Source of the DNA: Thelonectria olida
Taxonomy: Eukaryota > Ascomycota > Sordariomycetes > Hypocreales > Nectriaceae
Direction of reading: 5' to 3'
Length of the DNA: 64,000 nt
NCBI GenBank assembly: GCA_020736575.1
Contig: JAGPYM010000017.1
Span: forward strand, 496,001 to 560,000
Within the stretch, counting starts at the first letter, position 1. Each line of letters starts with the position of its first letter. A program made the position numbers and the translations under genes. Below, one piece after another: positions 1-11,226 of the stretch. Below the pieces are notes generated by a model, which was not told the DNA's origin, searched no databases, and saw only the letters and a program-made list of their open reading frames with translations.

Positions 1-1821
1 AGCCATTTTGATCGGGCTTGCTGCTGACCAAGAACCGAATCGCTCGGCCAGAGCCGTGAAGCCACCCAAAGCCGCCACAGACGTCTTGGCTTGAGTGTTT
101 TGGGTCTTGGGTGTTTTTTGGGCAGCAGGGGTAGGTGTGAGAAGAACTGCCTTAGGGAGAGGCTCCATCTCATCCTCAGAATCAGATTCCATGTTCTGGT
201 AAGGATTCAGATCCTTCTGCCTGAGCTGGTATCCGGGGTTCTCAGTTTGACTAGGTGACTGAGATGGAGTATGACTAGCAGACTCTGGCTCCTCGATATC
301 TTCGACGGCCATGGCGTCCTCCTCGGCGACAACTTCGACAGGCTCGTCCATGACCTGCTCCACGACCTCGACCACATCCTCGGAAACGTCGTCTGGAGTA
401 GGTACCTCACCCTGTTGCTCGCTAGGTGTGTCAACAATGCCCATGTCCTTCTTCCAGGCAGGATCATCATGGCGGGATAGAACAGCAGAAAGACGACCAG
501 GGAATTGCAGGCTCTCCATGGGCTCGGTGAAAGGATCTTCGAGGGTCTCTTCAGACTGATCTTCCATCATGAGTTTGTCTGATGGTCGAGTAGTGTTTGA
601 GAGAACGAGTGGTTTCATGATGGGCAGGTCTTCAAAGACGGCAGCATCGCGTTGTCGTGGCTCAGTGAGGGGCGCCATCCCGGGGAAAGCTCGTTTAGCT
701 GGTGATAGTAGCAACGAAGCTTTCATTGCTGACTGTGTGTGTTGAGTGGTGGAGGGGTTGCCAAAGTTCAAACCCTTGATGGGGGATGGCGGTCGCTTTG
801 CGGCTGATTGCATTAGGGACGCCTTGAAAGAAGAGACATTACCACCTTCGGTCACATTTCCTGTTGACTTCATGGTAGAGCCTGGCAATGGCACAGGGCC
901 AATTCGTCGCGCAGGTGACTTCATCGTGTCCTTGGGTGGAGACGAGGGTAGCCTGCGAGCAGGAGAAGCCAAGGCGGCGCCGATAATGTCTGGAGGATTC
1001 AGCACAGTGTTGACCGTGGTTGTCTCTTGCACCTCCTCCTCAAGTGGTGCTGGTTCTGTATTCTTCGCGGTTGGGGGCTTGATCGGGTGCTTCTTCATGG
1101 GCTTCACAGGGGTCGAATCGCCTGCGAGCTCATCTTCTGAGTCATCCTTTGAAACGGGCATCTGGGTCATCTTCTTAGGACTTAGGGGCTTCTTGTCGGT
1201 CGTTGCGGTTCTTACCGCGGCTCTGGTTGTTCGAGTTCCGACGGCACCACCGCGCTTGGCTGGCCGGCCCCGTAGGCCGGTTCGAGCAGGTTCCTTGGCC
1301 TCAATGGCAGGTTCAATGTTCTCCTTGTCAGGTTCTTGGAACTTGACAGACTTCTTGGGTGCAGTCCTTGTGGTGGCGGTTGTTCTCGTTGACGTTGTGG
1401 TAGGTCGGGTTCTGGTGGTCTTCTTGGCAGGCTCGGTGGCCGGCTCAACGGCCGTAGCTGCTGCGGCCGCCTTTCTGGGCCGCCCCCGCGTGGGTTTGGC
1501 AAATGCAGGTTCTTCCTTGGGAGCTTCTGAAGCAGGTTTTCTTACAGCGCGGGTGCGAGTCGTCTTTGGGGCCTCAGCCTCTGCAGGCTCCTCGGCCTTT
1601 TTGGGTCGGCCTCGCGGCCTTCTGCTGACTGGGACTTCGCGTTGGTCTTCATCCTCTTCATTCTCATCCGCTCTTGTCTTTCTCTTGGCGGCGGTGCTGG
1701 CTGTGCTGGCTGTCGCGCTCCTTGCTCTGGCGGCAGCTGTGATGATCTTTGTGTTCTTAACGCCCTCGGAGGCCTTGGCGGCGGCTCGGGCACGCGTCAT
1801 CCTCTTGGGTGGTGATTCCAT
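1..1821 (-). CDS. AT-hook chromatin-type protein (C-terminus beyond window)
   Basis: The frame is open without introns from the ATG at 1821 down to base 1, giving 607 codons with no stop, so the C-terminus lies outside the window. The N-terminal third is very basic and Ala/Thr-rich. It holds AT-hook cores RGRPKK (about residues 70-75) and RGRPRK (about 112-117), plus a weaker RGRPAK near residue 190; AT-hooks bind the minor groove of AT-rich DNA. The middle carries repeated SPxR/SPxK-type sites (SPARR, SPPK, SPIK, SPAKR), typical of CDK-regulated chromatin proteins. The C-terminal part is acidic and low in complexity. No enzymatic domain is visible. DNA binding is inferred from the hooks. A nuclear, cell-cycle-phosphorylated chromatin protein is my inference, and I do not recognise a named orthologue. 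A plus-strand open frame at 746-1870 is the antisense shadow. Confidence 0.8.
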   Translation of the reverse strand, partial: MESPPKRMTRARAAAKASEGVKNTKIITAAARARSATASTASTAAKRKTRADENEEDEDQREVPVSRRPRGRPKKAEEPAEAEAPKTTRTRAVRKPASEAPKEEPAFAKPTRGRPRKAAAAATAVEPATEPAKKTTRTRPTTTSTRTTATTRTAPKKSVKFQEPDKENIEPAIEAKEPARTGLRGRPAKRGGAVGTRTTRAAVRTATTDKKPLSPKKMTQMPVSKDDSEDELAGDSTPVKPMKKHPIKPPTAKNTEPAPLEEEVQETTTVNTVLNPPDIIGAALASPARRLPSSPPKDTMKSPARRIGPVPLPGSTMKSTGNVTEGGNVSSFKASLMQSAAKRPPSPIKGLNFGNPSTTQHTQSAMKASLLLSPAKRAFPGMAPLTEPRQRDAAVFEDLPIMKPLVLSNTTRPSDKLMMEDQSEETLEDPFTEPMESLQFPGRLSAVLSRHDDPAWKKDMGIVDTPSEQQGEVPTPDDVSEDVVEVVEQVMDEPVEVVAEEDAMAVEDIEEPESASHTPSQSPSQTENPGYQLRQKDLNPYQNMESDSEDEMEPLPKAVLLTPTPAAQKTPKTQNTQAKTSVAALGGFTALAERFGSWSAASPIKMA

Positions 1822-2651
1822 GGTGGATGATTGTTGTGAAGTTTGCTGTGTAGGTGGTATTGTCGGTTAGTAGAAAGATGGTCGGATAGAATTCAGTGTT
1901 TATTCATTGCGATGTGATGTTGAGGGGAGTGAGGGCCTTGACCGTGGTTTTTGGGCAGGTGCCATTGTTGTTCTTTCCCGTTTGTTGCCCGGCAACAGGC
2001 AACAGGCCCCACTTTCCGCCACGCCGTCGATCACCGCAAGCAAATGGCGTTAATTTATTTCTTGTGCCTGGAGTGGCTGGACGAAGAGAATAGCTTTTTG
2101 TCTAACTCGTAACGACTATGAGCAGGTGATGAATAGCAAATTTCACGGGGGCAGGTTGATTCTCAATCTTTCCCCGGACCGCGGCTGACCCAAAGTCGAG
2201 CCCTCGGTGGTTTGTTCTACCATAACTTGAGCTTGTCGCAACAAACAACCAGGAGAACTGAGACCTCTCTCAGACAGTGACGTCAATGAAGGAACTGTTC
2301 CAGATGAGAGTTATGTAGCTAACGACGGCCCGACGGGCCATCTGACGGGCCTTTGTTTACTCTCCAGGACATATGTATGCATGCATGTCATGTGGATGTG
2401 CAGGTCGTATAATTAGAAAGAAGCCTATAGGAATAGTTCGTGGACTCGAGGTTAAAGTCTGGGGATATTGTCTCTAAATTGTCGTACCCTGTATCTCGTG
2501 ACAGAGCTGAGCTGCCAGTCTCATTTCCAGCACCGTAGATTGGACTCCACCGAGCAACTCACTCAGGGGTAACTACCCTCAGGACTGAAATGGAATATGG
2601 AGTTATCAATCTACGGGGCGTGTTGGACAGACTGAAGCATTCGTCGAACAT

Positions 2652-2682
2652 CAAGCAAAGCGAAGCAAAGCAAAGCAAAGCA
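2652..2682. repeat. AAAGC/AGCAA pentanucleotide repeat
   Basis: About six imperfect tandem copies of a five-base AGCAA unit, with one copy reading GCGAA. It is a simple microsatellite in non-coding DNA. Confidence 0.8.
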
Positions 2683-4452
2683 ATCTTTCAAGGATCTCAT
2701 TCTCTGTGCTCCGACGCATGGTTAATGACATTGACAGGCAGCGGGACGAGGGGACGAGCTGAGCATCCCTGTGAGTGTGCGAGCGAAGGGTCCACCCACA
2801 CGGCATATGCAGCCCATTAAACACGGTTCGTCTGACCTCTCTCTTCTTAGTACCGACCATTATGAGTCTGGGGGACACAGGTGGCTCTCACAGTCTTCAA
2901 TTGAAGATTGGAGGTTCAACATGGCACCATTGATGCATATGAACAAGCACGAATACGTGGAGGCCGCATTGTCTCATTGTTGCCGTCCTTTGCCAACACA
3001 TCACATGTTGCTCACGATGATGCCCCATGTGTGTTTTTCATTCCTTGAGAAGGTAGGTAATGGAATGAGAACCTCTGAACCCGACTCCAACTCGTGACCG
3101 GTTCCGTCAATTCGAGATGGATCGTGATGAAAGCAACGGTAAGGAAGTTGGAGGTGAGTCGAAGTGGCAGCCATGGACGAAAGCGGCATCAAAGAGAATT
3201 TCCATACGGGGAGGTTTCCACGTGGTCCCTACTTGTAGGCTGGATGATGGTTCTTCCGTCAGCCCTGTCTTCATTGGACCCGAAACTTGACTCTTCAAGT
3301 CTCGATGGCTTGTCCATGCGGGAGCTGCTCTGAGATTTCAGGGTCAAATCCCACGCTATGACGGCACACCGCGCGGCAGTCCCACCGGGTCCCTAGTTTT
3401 TTGAAGTGTGGCGGAGTTGACGAGGCTGTGAGGAGGAGGATGCAGTTTTAAGCTTGATGAAAATCTACGACAAGAGTGGGCATGTTTCGACGTTTTGTTG
3501 GTTGCTAATACCGAAGGATTGGGAGATGATGAGGATATATGGAAGTAGAATACCCCGAAATACTCCTACCATGCTCTCTCTATTAACAGGACGCCTTGAC
3601 GTGAATAGTCAACTGATAGATTCCATTCCCGAATACGTAGGCCCTGGCGCTAGGACTGTCAGACTGCCATTCTTCCAACGGGCCTTTGCTAGGCGCCCCC
3701 ATCCCATCCGGTCCATCCCACGTCTTTTGTCAGCAATCTTTCGATATCGTGAGGCAAATTTTATCGGCACTTGGCGAAAGTGGGAGAATCGGAGAAATTG
3801 CGGACACGGGTTCGGAGTCGTAGGTCATTTGACTATGTCGATGTCTTTGGCGTATAACGTTACGATGGCTTTCTCCCGTTTTCCTTGGATTCTGTCTGCC
3901 AAGACGACGGCTTGATCTCGTCCCGTCCTAAGCCACATTGACGCGAAGCAGCCAGCACGATCCAAGATTCAGCCACTCCGATGGATGGTGGTGTCACTAT
4001 AGGTGGTGCACAGGTGGTACCTGCATAGAGGATCAACCCAAGAACGGCGGCATGGGCCATGATTGGTGCAGTAATGAAGGCAATGCTGACATCCTTTGCT
4101 TAAACCATGAAACGGGCTTGAAACTGGCACCATGGACGACAAACAGAAGACGCTGAATCTGGAGCGGCGGCCGCTTGAGGTTACCTTGGCACGTTTATGT
4201 GAGCATGAGTGATGATGGGTCGGCGGGCATGGAAAACCTTGCATCAGACAACTCAATGGCGATGCTTCCTTGCTCGACTCCCTGATTAAGCTTAACGACT
4301 ACGACACTAGTTCCGTCTTGGGTGAAGCCGTCCGTGATGCACTGACGACGTGCGCAATGCGCAGGGATGAAGGTGCCGACGACGGGGTTCGCAACCGAGA
4401 TCGGTCATATGCAACGATGTGCTGTAAGTTGCGTGTTGATGGAGATGGGATG

Positions 4453-4469
4453 AAAAAAAAAAAAAAAAA
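4453..4469. repeat. A17 homopolymer
   Basis: Seventeen consecutive A on the plus strand in non-coding DNA. Its exact length is sensitive to sequencing error. Confidence 0.9.
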
Positions 4470-5252
4470 GAATGACAGCGGATGGATGTGCAAACGCAGC
4501 CTCAAGATCTACCTCGAGCGTTGCAGCGTTGCGACTCTGGAAGGGAAGCGTCAAAGACGGATGCACCGTCAACAACGACAACCTGAACTTCAAGCACCCG
4601 TCTCACATAGAGATTTGTTTGACATGTATAAACACATTTGTTCCTTCAATGCTGACATGTTGACAACCAAAAGACTTCTTCAACCACCGTCGTCTCAAAA
4701 CATGATCCCACGCCCTCGTCCTACCTAAAAGAGAAGCCCCCTCCCCTCAACGCCATCCCGACCAGGCGAAACAGACCAATGGCAAAATCAGTCTAGGACC
4801 AGGACGGATCAGATAAGTCTATTTGCAACAGCCGTAATTTCGGCAGCGGATCCCAGGCTGGCGGGCCACCGTTACATCACTGACATGCGCGCCCTGCGTG
4901 GTAGGTAGAGTCTAGAACTCTATCCCGTGCTTCTACCATCGCTGCCTTGTTTGGGCCCGCGGTCGGCGGCGTCATTTGCCCCGAAGGGTTGTCCCGAAGA
5001 AGAAGAAGAAGGTCTCGGAGTATTTGTGTCCACCCTGCCAAGTATCCTCCCTTGGGAAGACCGGACCACGCGGTGGTTCCGGACCTATATGTTGCCCAAC
5101 TAAGTAGGTATGTAGGGAGGGAGGTCGACTTAGATAGGGCATGCGATAGACTTAAAAGGAAGCCTCTGCCCGGCACTTACACACCTTCTTCACTCGACGA
5201 ATTGGTCCTCATTCTCTCCTTCATCGCCTCCAACTTCAGCCTCTCTTTCACC

Positions 5253-6634
5253 ATGCGTACCACCCTCGTCGCCAGCGCCCTCCTCTCGGGTGCCATGGCC
5301 GCCCGGCCATTCCTCGAGTCCCCCGACACGGGCATTGAGCTCGTCCTCGGCAACCTGACCAAGGGCGACCTCCCCGATCTCGACAGCATGATCGGCCTCC
5401 CCGACTTTGACTGGGCAGCCGAGAAGTACCTGCCCGACCGCAACTACACCTACTACCGCAACGGCGCCGCCGGCGAGTACTCGTACCGCAACAACCTCGA
5501 GGTCTACCACCGCTACCGCTTCAAGCCCCGTGTCCTGGTCGACATCTCGGACGTCGAGAGCACTCTGCCGTATGTTTTGTCGTTGCACTGTTGAGGGGTG
5601 AATCTTGGCTGACATGTGATGCGCTTGTAGAACAACCATGCTTGGCCACAACGTCTCGGCACCTTTCTACATCAGCCCTTGCGCTCGTGCCGAGTATGCT
5701 CACTCCCAGGCCGAGTACAACTTCGTCAAGGGCGCCGCCGCTGGAGGCATCATCTACATTGTATGACCAACCCTCCCGCCTGACGTCCGACCTCGCTAAC
5801 CGACATGTCCGATGTAGCCCTCCCACTACGCCTACCTCACCATTGAGGAGATCCACGCTGCCAAGGCCAAGGGCCAGGTTGTGTTCCAGCAGGTACGCTT
5901 CAATTCGTGCTAGATGACGGTGCAAATGCTAATGTCAACAGCTGTACCTGACCTCCAACGACACCGAGACCAAGGAGGTCATCAAGCAGAGCGAGGATGC
6001 TGGCGCTGATGCCATTGTCTTCACCGTCGACTCTGCTGCCGATGGCAACCGCCACCGTGCTGCTCGCTACGGTGTCGGCTCTGCTGACTCTGACTACTCT
6101 GCCTTTACCGTAAGTCTTGACTGCACAGCAGCACGCAGATCTCACTGGAATCATGTACTAACCTTTCCATAGTGGGAGTACTACCAGTGGCTCCAGAAGC
6201 TGACCAGCCTGCCCGTCATCATTAAGGGCATTAACAGCGTCGCCGACGCCAAGCTGGCCGTCAAGTACAAGGCCCCCGCCATTATCCTCTCCAACCACGG
6301 CGGCCGTCAGCTCGACGACAGCCCCTCGCCCCTCGAGACCGCCATCGAGATCCACAACGAAGCCCCCGAGATCTTCAAGAAGACCGAGGTGTACGCCGAC
6401 GGCGGTGTTCGCTACGGAGGCGATGCCCTCAAGCTCCTTGCCCTCGGCGTCAAGGCCGTCGGTATCGGCCGCCCCTTCATGTTCGCCAACATCTTCGGCC
6501 AGGAGGGTGTCGAGAAGGTCATCAGCATCCTCAAGCACGAGATTGCTATTGATGCTGGTAACTTGGGCGTTGCCAACATTAAGAAGATTACTTCTGACTA
6601 CGTTAACTGGAAGTACAACAACTGGGCCTACTAA
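5253..6634 (+). CDS. secreted FMN-dependent alpha-hydroxy acid dehydrogenase/oxidase
   Basis: Five exons (5253-5569, 5631-5760, 5818-5892, 5942-6109, 6173-6634) encode 383 residues; all four introns are GT-AG and keep frame. The family (glycolate oxidase, lactate oxidase, flavocytochrome b2) oxidises L-2-hydroxy acids with FMN on a TIM barrel. Visible family marks are the Lys in VIIKGINS (about K249), the catalytic His/Arg motif SNHGGRQLD (H272, R275), and the FMN-phosphate segment YADGGVRYGGDALK followed by GIGRPF. Residues 1-17 (MRTTLVASALLSGAMAA) look like a signal peptide, so I infer a secreted or secretory-pathway enzyme, unlike the cytosolic, peroxisomal or mitochondrial relatives. The stretch between TVDSAADGNRHR and the following Trp is much shorter than the usual loop 4. 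Substrate is unknown. The leader before the ATG is pyrimidine-rich. Confidence 0.9.
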
Positions 6635-7213
6635 AGGACCTCTTATCGAAAATGGGGTGAGATTTGTACATATTCAGTCTACCTGTTGATACTTTGTTGA
6701 GCATATACATTTGCATATATATACATATAGAAGATAGAGAAGCATTGGCTTGACTTCAGTTTCGAACTGTTGGTGCGTGACTGATGAATGTCGAGTCTCG
6801 TGCGAATAAGGATATCAACGTCACGCCCTGTCCAGACTCGGTAGAAATAACAAACGTTTGCATTGTTTCCATCTAAGTCCGAACGTATACAATTTGTTAA
6901 CAGGTACATAGGGAACCCATGGCGCCCCCTGTGGCTCGATAAGAAGCCATGCAAGGCATTGGGGGAATCATCCATCGCATTAGGCCACCAGATTTCTCTT
7001 TCCCCAGAGTCGGAGACTATAGCAATGAACTCTCAGCTCGATGCTGGTGCCATGTTCACATGGCGCTCCCATGTTCAATCCTTGCAGCTACCGAGACATA
7101 TGCACGGCAGGTAAAACGTAATAATCATAATCCTTTTAATCCCTCCCTTTGTTTCATCACAAATGAAAAGTAACCACGCAAGACATATGAAATAGATATT
7201 CAACGAAACGTCT
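6635..7213. other. convergent 3' intergenic region
   Basis: Lies between the stop codons of the convergent FMN dehydrogenase and PEVK-like genes and probably holds both 3' UTRs. An AT-rich stretch (around 6705-6730) follows the dehydrogenase stop. No gene seen. Confidence 0.6.
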
Positions 7214-8896
7214 TTATGCCGCCGCCCAGACCATGGTGGGAATCGGGGCCCGCATCGGCGGCGAATGGGTCCAAGGAATAGGAGCCCGACTTGGCGGAGC
7301 GATTCTAGTGGGAGCGGGAAGAACAATTGGAGCTGGTGCAGTAAAGGGAGCCGGGACCACGTAAGGGAGAGGGTAGAATCCCTTGGGACTGAATGTGTCA
7401 CGGACGATGAGTGTGGTGCTCGGCATGGCGGAGGCTTTTGGAGCCTCCGAGACTCTGGGGGCTGGAGCTGGGATGACGGCCGGAGCCTGGACTGTCGGGA
7501 CTGGTGCGGACACGGGCTTCGCCTGAGGAGGAGGGGGAGGAAGCACGGGTGCTTGCTGCCTGGGGACCTCCTGTTGCTTTGGTGGTTGTTGTGCCGGAGG
7601 CTGCGCAACGGGAGGCTTTTGGACTGGGCGTGCTTGGACAGGGGGGGTTCTAGCCCGAGGTGCCTGGACGGGCGGTTTTTGGACCGGGCGTGCCTGACTA
7701 TGAGGTGCTGGGACAGGAGGTGTCTTGACACGAGGTTGTGCTACGGGGGTCTTCTGAGCAGGAGGTGCCTTGGCGGGAGGGGTCTGGACTGGAAGCGCCT
7801 TGACGGGAGGCTGTGATACGGGAGCCTTTTGAACAAGAGGTGTTTGAGCGGGAGGCTTCTCAACCTGTTTCTCGAGAACCGGTTTGTCGATAACAGGCTT
7901 ATGAACAGCAGGCTTTTTGGTGACAGGCTGCTCGATGACGGGTTTGGCAACGACCGGCTTCTGGACAACGGGTTTTTGGGTGATAGGCTTCTCGGCCAGG
8001 GGCTTCTGGACGACAGGCTTCTCGGCGATGGGCTTCTGGACGGGCTTCTGGACGGGCTTCTGGACAGGTTTCTCGACTGGTTTCTCGGTAGGCTTCTCAA
8101 TTGGCTTTTGGACAGGTTTCTCCACGGGCTTGTCGACGGCGGGCTTCACAACGGAAGGCTTCTGGATGGGCTTGTCGACGGGCGGCTTCACGACGATAGG
8201 TTCCTCGACGACAGGCTTCTTAACGACGGGTTTGTCGCCAGACTTCTCGACGACTGGCTTCCTAATCACCGGCTCCTCGACAACGGGCGTCTCGATGACA
8301 GGTACCTCAACGACAGGATTCTCGATGAGGGGCGTCCCAAGGGCTGGCTTTTCGACAGCGGGTTTCTTGACAATAGGCTCTTCAACGATGGGTTTCTCCA
8401 CGACGGGATTCTCAATGACAGGCGTTGCAACGGCAGGTGCCTCAACCACGGGCTTTTCAATCAGCGGTTGAGGTCGAGCCCTGGCTTGGGGCACTGGCTT
8501 GGGCGCCGCGGGCGCGGGCGCGGGCTTAGTCTTGGGAGCGACAACTGGCTCCTTTACCTTTGGCGGCGTAGCTGGCCTGCGAGGCTCCTCGGGGGGCACT
8601 TGCAGCGGAGGAGCCGGCTTCTTGAGCTCCATGACGGGCTCCAGCTCCGGCGACGGGGGGAACGAGAAGTCCCTCTGCGACGCCCTCTCCGGTTCGTAGG
8701 GACTCTTGGAAGACGCCGAGTCGAAAGGAATCTCGCTGATCGAGTCTGTCGGCGTGGGCGGAACGCTGGTGTCATCGTGGGAGCCGTTGGACCAGGCCAT
8801 GGTCGACGACGCCTGCGACTTGGACGACTTGGAGCGACGGCGGCCAATGTTGCGAAGGCTCTTGGCCACCTTCTTGAATCTGTTTGGTGTCGACAT
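7214..8896 (-). CDS. PEVK-like Pro/Val/Lys repeat protein, function unknown
   Basis: A single open frame of 560 residues starting at ATG 8896. The first 30 residues are strongly basic ([19 protein letters not shown]) and have no hydrophobic signal. Next is a Ser/Thr/Pro-rich segment with SPPSPE-type sites. Residues about 145-345 consist of degenerate 5-6-residue repeats of the form P-(V/I)-x-(x)-K/E-P, for example [14 protein letters not shown] and [11 protein letters not shown]. The sequence then drifts into Pro/Ala/Gln-rich repeats to about residue 440. The last about 90 residues are less repetitive, with [19 protein letters not shown]. The repeat chemistry resembles titin PEVK segments, which form extended polyproline-II-like springs; any mechanical or scaffold role here is inference. 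No enzymatic domain is visible. The long plus-strand frame at 7829-8905 is a repeat-driven antisense shadow. Confidence 0.75.
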   Translation of the reverse strand: MSTPNRFKKVAKSLRNIGRRRSKSSKSQASSTMAWSNGSHDDTSVPPTPTDSISEIPFDSASSKSPYEPERASQRDFSFPPSPELEPVMELKKPAPPLQVPPEEPRRPATPPKVKEPVVAPKTKPAPAPAAPKPVPQARARPQPLIEKPVVEAPAVATPVIENPVVEKPIVEEPIVKKPAVEKPALGTPLIENPVVEVPVIETPVVEEPVIRKPVVEKSGDKPVVKKPVVEEPIVVKPPVDKPIQKPSVVKPAVDKPVEKPVQKPIEKPTEKPVEKPVQKPVQKPVQKPIAEKPVVQKPLAEKPITQKPVVQKPVVAKPVIEQPVTKKPAVHKPVIDKPVLEKQVEKPPAQTPLVQKAPVSQPPVKALPVQTPPAKAPPAQKTPVAQPRVKTPPVPAPHSQARPVQKPPVQAPRARTPPVQARPVQKPPVAQPPAQQPPKQQEVPRQQAPVLPPPPPQAKPVSAPVPTVQAPAVIPAPAPRVSEAPKASAMPSTTLIVRDTFSPKGFYPLPYVVPAPFTAPAPIVLPAPTRIAPPSRAPIPWTHSPPMRAPIPTMVWAAA

Positions 8897-11226
8897 TGCG
8901 ATTGACGAGAGAGCGGTCCGTACGCCCCCGGACCTGTAGTTGATACGTGGGTGTCTGAGGGATAGTGTCTTCCGAGATAGAGCGTCGCTTTGGTTCTGGG
9001 CGACGAAAGAGGATCAAGCTTTGGGCGAGAGTTGAGCCTGGACAAGTGCTATCACCGGAAGAAGTTCGAAACTCGAAGGGGGCACTTGGGAGGAATAGGG
9101 GGGTATAAGAAGGGGGCTCTATGCCAGTCACACGGTGGTACAGCACAACTCGGGTGGGCGGATGGATGCAAGCCTGATGCATGTAGTTGAAGGCGGCAGA
9201 AAGCAAAACATGCAGAAGCAAGTCAAGTTCCGACAGTAGAGTATTAGGTAGGCCAGTCGGTATTCTATTTATACGGTCCGTCTCTCTCTGTCTCAGCACC
9301 TCCAATCTCTCCGTCTCGGGAAGCATCTCGCTAGTCATGCACCTCATCGGGTACGGGGAAAATCCGCCAGGGTTCGCAGATCTGGGGACATCCATGTTTG
9401 ATGGGCTCGGGCGATGCAATTTGTCAAATGTGCCAGCACACGCGCGCAGGCGAAACAAAAGCACGAAATTCCACATGCGTGACATGAGCACACGCACGGG
9501 TGGGGATGGGAATTTCCACTTTCTCTCCACCATCGAAAAGAAAAGAAAAGGAGACAGAAGAAGGAAAAAGGACGCACGGGGCGGCGGGATGATGAAGAGG
9601 GTGATGAGGATGCTTTCTTCTTGGGACGGCTTCTTTGCATTGTGCGGAGAAGCAAGAGAGGTGGCAAGGGACGAAAGAAGGAGACGCGGGGTTATTTAGT
9701 TACAACCTTGGTTGTATCTTTCTCTGGTTGTGTGTACGTTGTACCATGCCATGTTGTTGTTGTTGTTGTTGTTGTTGTTGCAAGTCCCGGCAAGACTCGG
9801 GAGTTGAGACGGAGAACCGGGGACGCTTGCATCGGAGCCGGCCGGGGATCGGGCCCCCGGAAAGGGAAGGAATCATGTCAACCAGCTTCTCCCATAGGCT
9901 GCTCATCTTCTCTGGCTTCTCTTTAGGAATAGACAGATCTGAGTCTGTTCTGACAGGCCAATTCATCCGCCCACTGAAACACCCAGACGACGCCCTCATT
10001 TGCTCCTCTCCTGCTCTGCTCACTCCTCAGCCGACGACTCACGATAACTCGCATATCCACTCGTACTCCACCACCAAGACGCTCCTTTTTTGCTTTTATT
10101 TCGGCTGGGCTCAGATGAAGGAAGGCAGTCCCCTGCTTATGCAAGCCCTCTCTGGCTGTGCGAATTTCGTTGGTGCAAGGGGCAACTTGGGAGGCACGGC
10201 TGATAATCTCCGGCCACCGATTGGGACACATTTCATCCCGCCGTCTCGCCTCATCTTCTCAAGAAGAAAACCTGGCAAGAAGAAACATGGCATCTGCAAC
10301 TGCGTGCAGCTGATAAGAACCCATCTCGTCGTTGCATCCACGAGCAGCCGAGTCACACTCCTCTGTGATGCCCTCGTGCAATCTCGGAGTCTCGGACATC
10401 CATCTATGGGTACCGAGCTGGCCTACTAAAGTTTGGTTGAGCTATATGCGTCATGGCGAATCTTGCCATGTTAAATATCACCTTCCTTGATTGTTACACT
10501 GCCGTCGGATGAAAGCCCCATGACTGGCCTCAAGTCTCTCCCTCAAGCACCAGACACACACTTCCGATAACCCCCATCCGTGACGTGTATCAAATGAGCG
10601 GCAGGGCAGAATGAATTGGCCCTAATACCTCACAGTGGCATGTCTATTGGCCCTTTCGGCCACTTGAACGCCAGTGATACTCACACCAAGGTTCCCTAGA
10701 CTAATCCCCCGTACTGTTGTCGCCCCCTTTCCCCTGGACTGTCTGGTCGTTGACGAACTGTTGACCTCATCCGGCATTAGTCAATGACCCAAGACGGCCC
10801 AAACCGACCAGTAGGATTTGCCCAGTTGACTCACCTGTCTGCCGCCTGCAAAGCTTCTCGTGGGTTCTGAGGATTGGCGAGGACACTGACAACCTACCTA
10901 TATCCCGGCGAATAGGTTGGCAAAAACATGACAAATTACTAGATTTCTTATAACATAACTTCCTATTTGTGCTAGCTCATTAGTCTGCGTATCATATATC
11001 TCACTGTTAGAGGATGTATTGTTAGAAGTATGGGCATTCGTATCCAACCCGTCCAAACGTGGCATTGTCCCCAAGTCGATGAACTCCATATTATCGACAG
11101 TCGCATCATTCTGATCTCGCACCCGTTTCTTCCGACATGTTGAATGTCTGTACTTGTGCGAACGACCATTATATCAGAACCAAACCTAAACAATCTGCCT
11201 ACCATGTGCCCAACCTGTCGTACTCC
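8897..11226. other. 2.3 kb intergenic region, no gene seen
   Basis: Upstream of the PEVK-like gene and downstream of the arginase-fold gene, both on the minus strand. It holds an AAAAG-type purine stretch near 9535-9560 and a TGT repeat (9752-9780). Plus-strand frames at 9187-9699 and 9635-10429 look like chance: one is poly-Cys from the TGT repeat, and neither resembles a protein family. Confidence 0.55.
9752..9780. repeat. (TGT)n trinucleotide repeat
   Basis: Nine to ten tandem TGT units in non-coding DNA; a simple microsatellite. Confidence 0.9.

Larger units (their letters stand above)
1822..5252. other. 3.4 kb intergenic region, no gene seen
   Basis: This is the shared upstream region of the divergent AT-hook gene and the FMN dehydrogenase gene. 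The open frames here are short, mutually overlapping and unlike any protein I know. It contains an AGCAA-type repeat (2652-2682), a 13-bp near-perfect palindrome GGCCCGACGGGCC (2327-2339), and a 17-A run (4453-4469). Just before 5253 the DNA becomes pyrimidine-rich, as expected for a fungal leader. Confidence 0.6.

Noticed and set aside
746..1870. 374-codon plus-strand frame over the AT-hook gene
   Set aside because: It is antisense to a better supported frame with AT-hooks and consists of low-complexity Val/Ala/Ser runs.
7829..8905. 358-codon plus-strand frame rich in Arg/Leu/Asp/Gly
   Set aside because: Mirror of the PEVK-like repeats; its pattern comes from the repeat on the other strand.
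9635..10429. 264-codon plus-strand frame containing a poly-Cys run
   Set aside because: Cys run is produced by the TGT microsatellite; no family resemblance and no proper initiation context.
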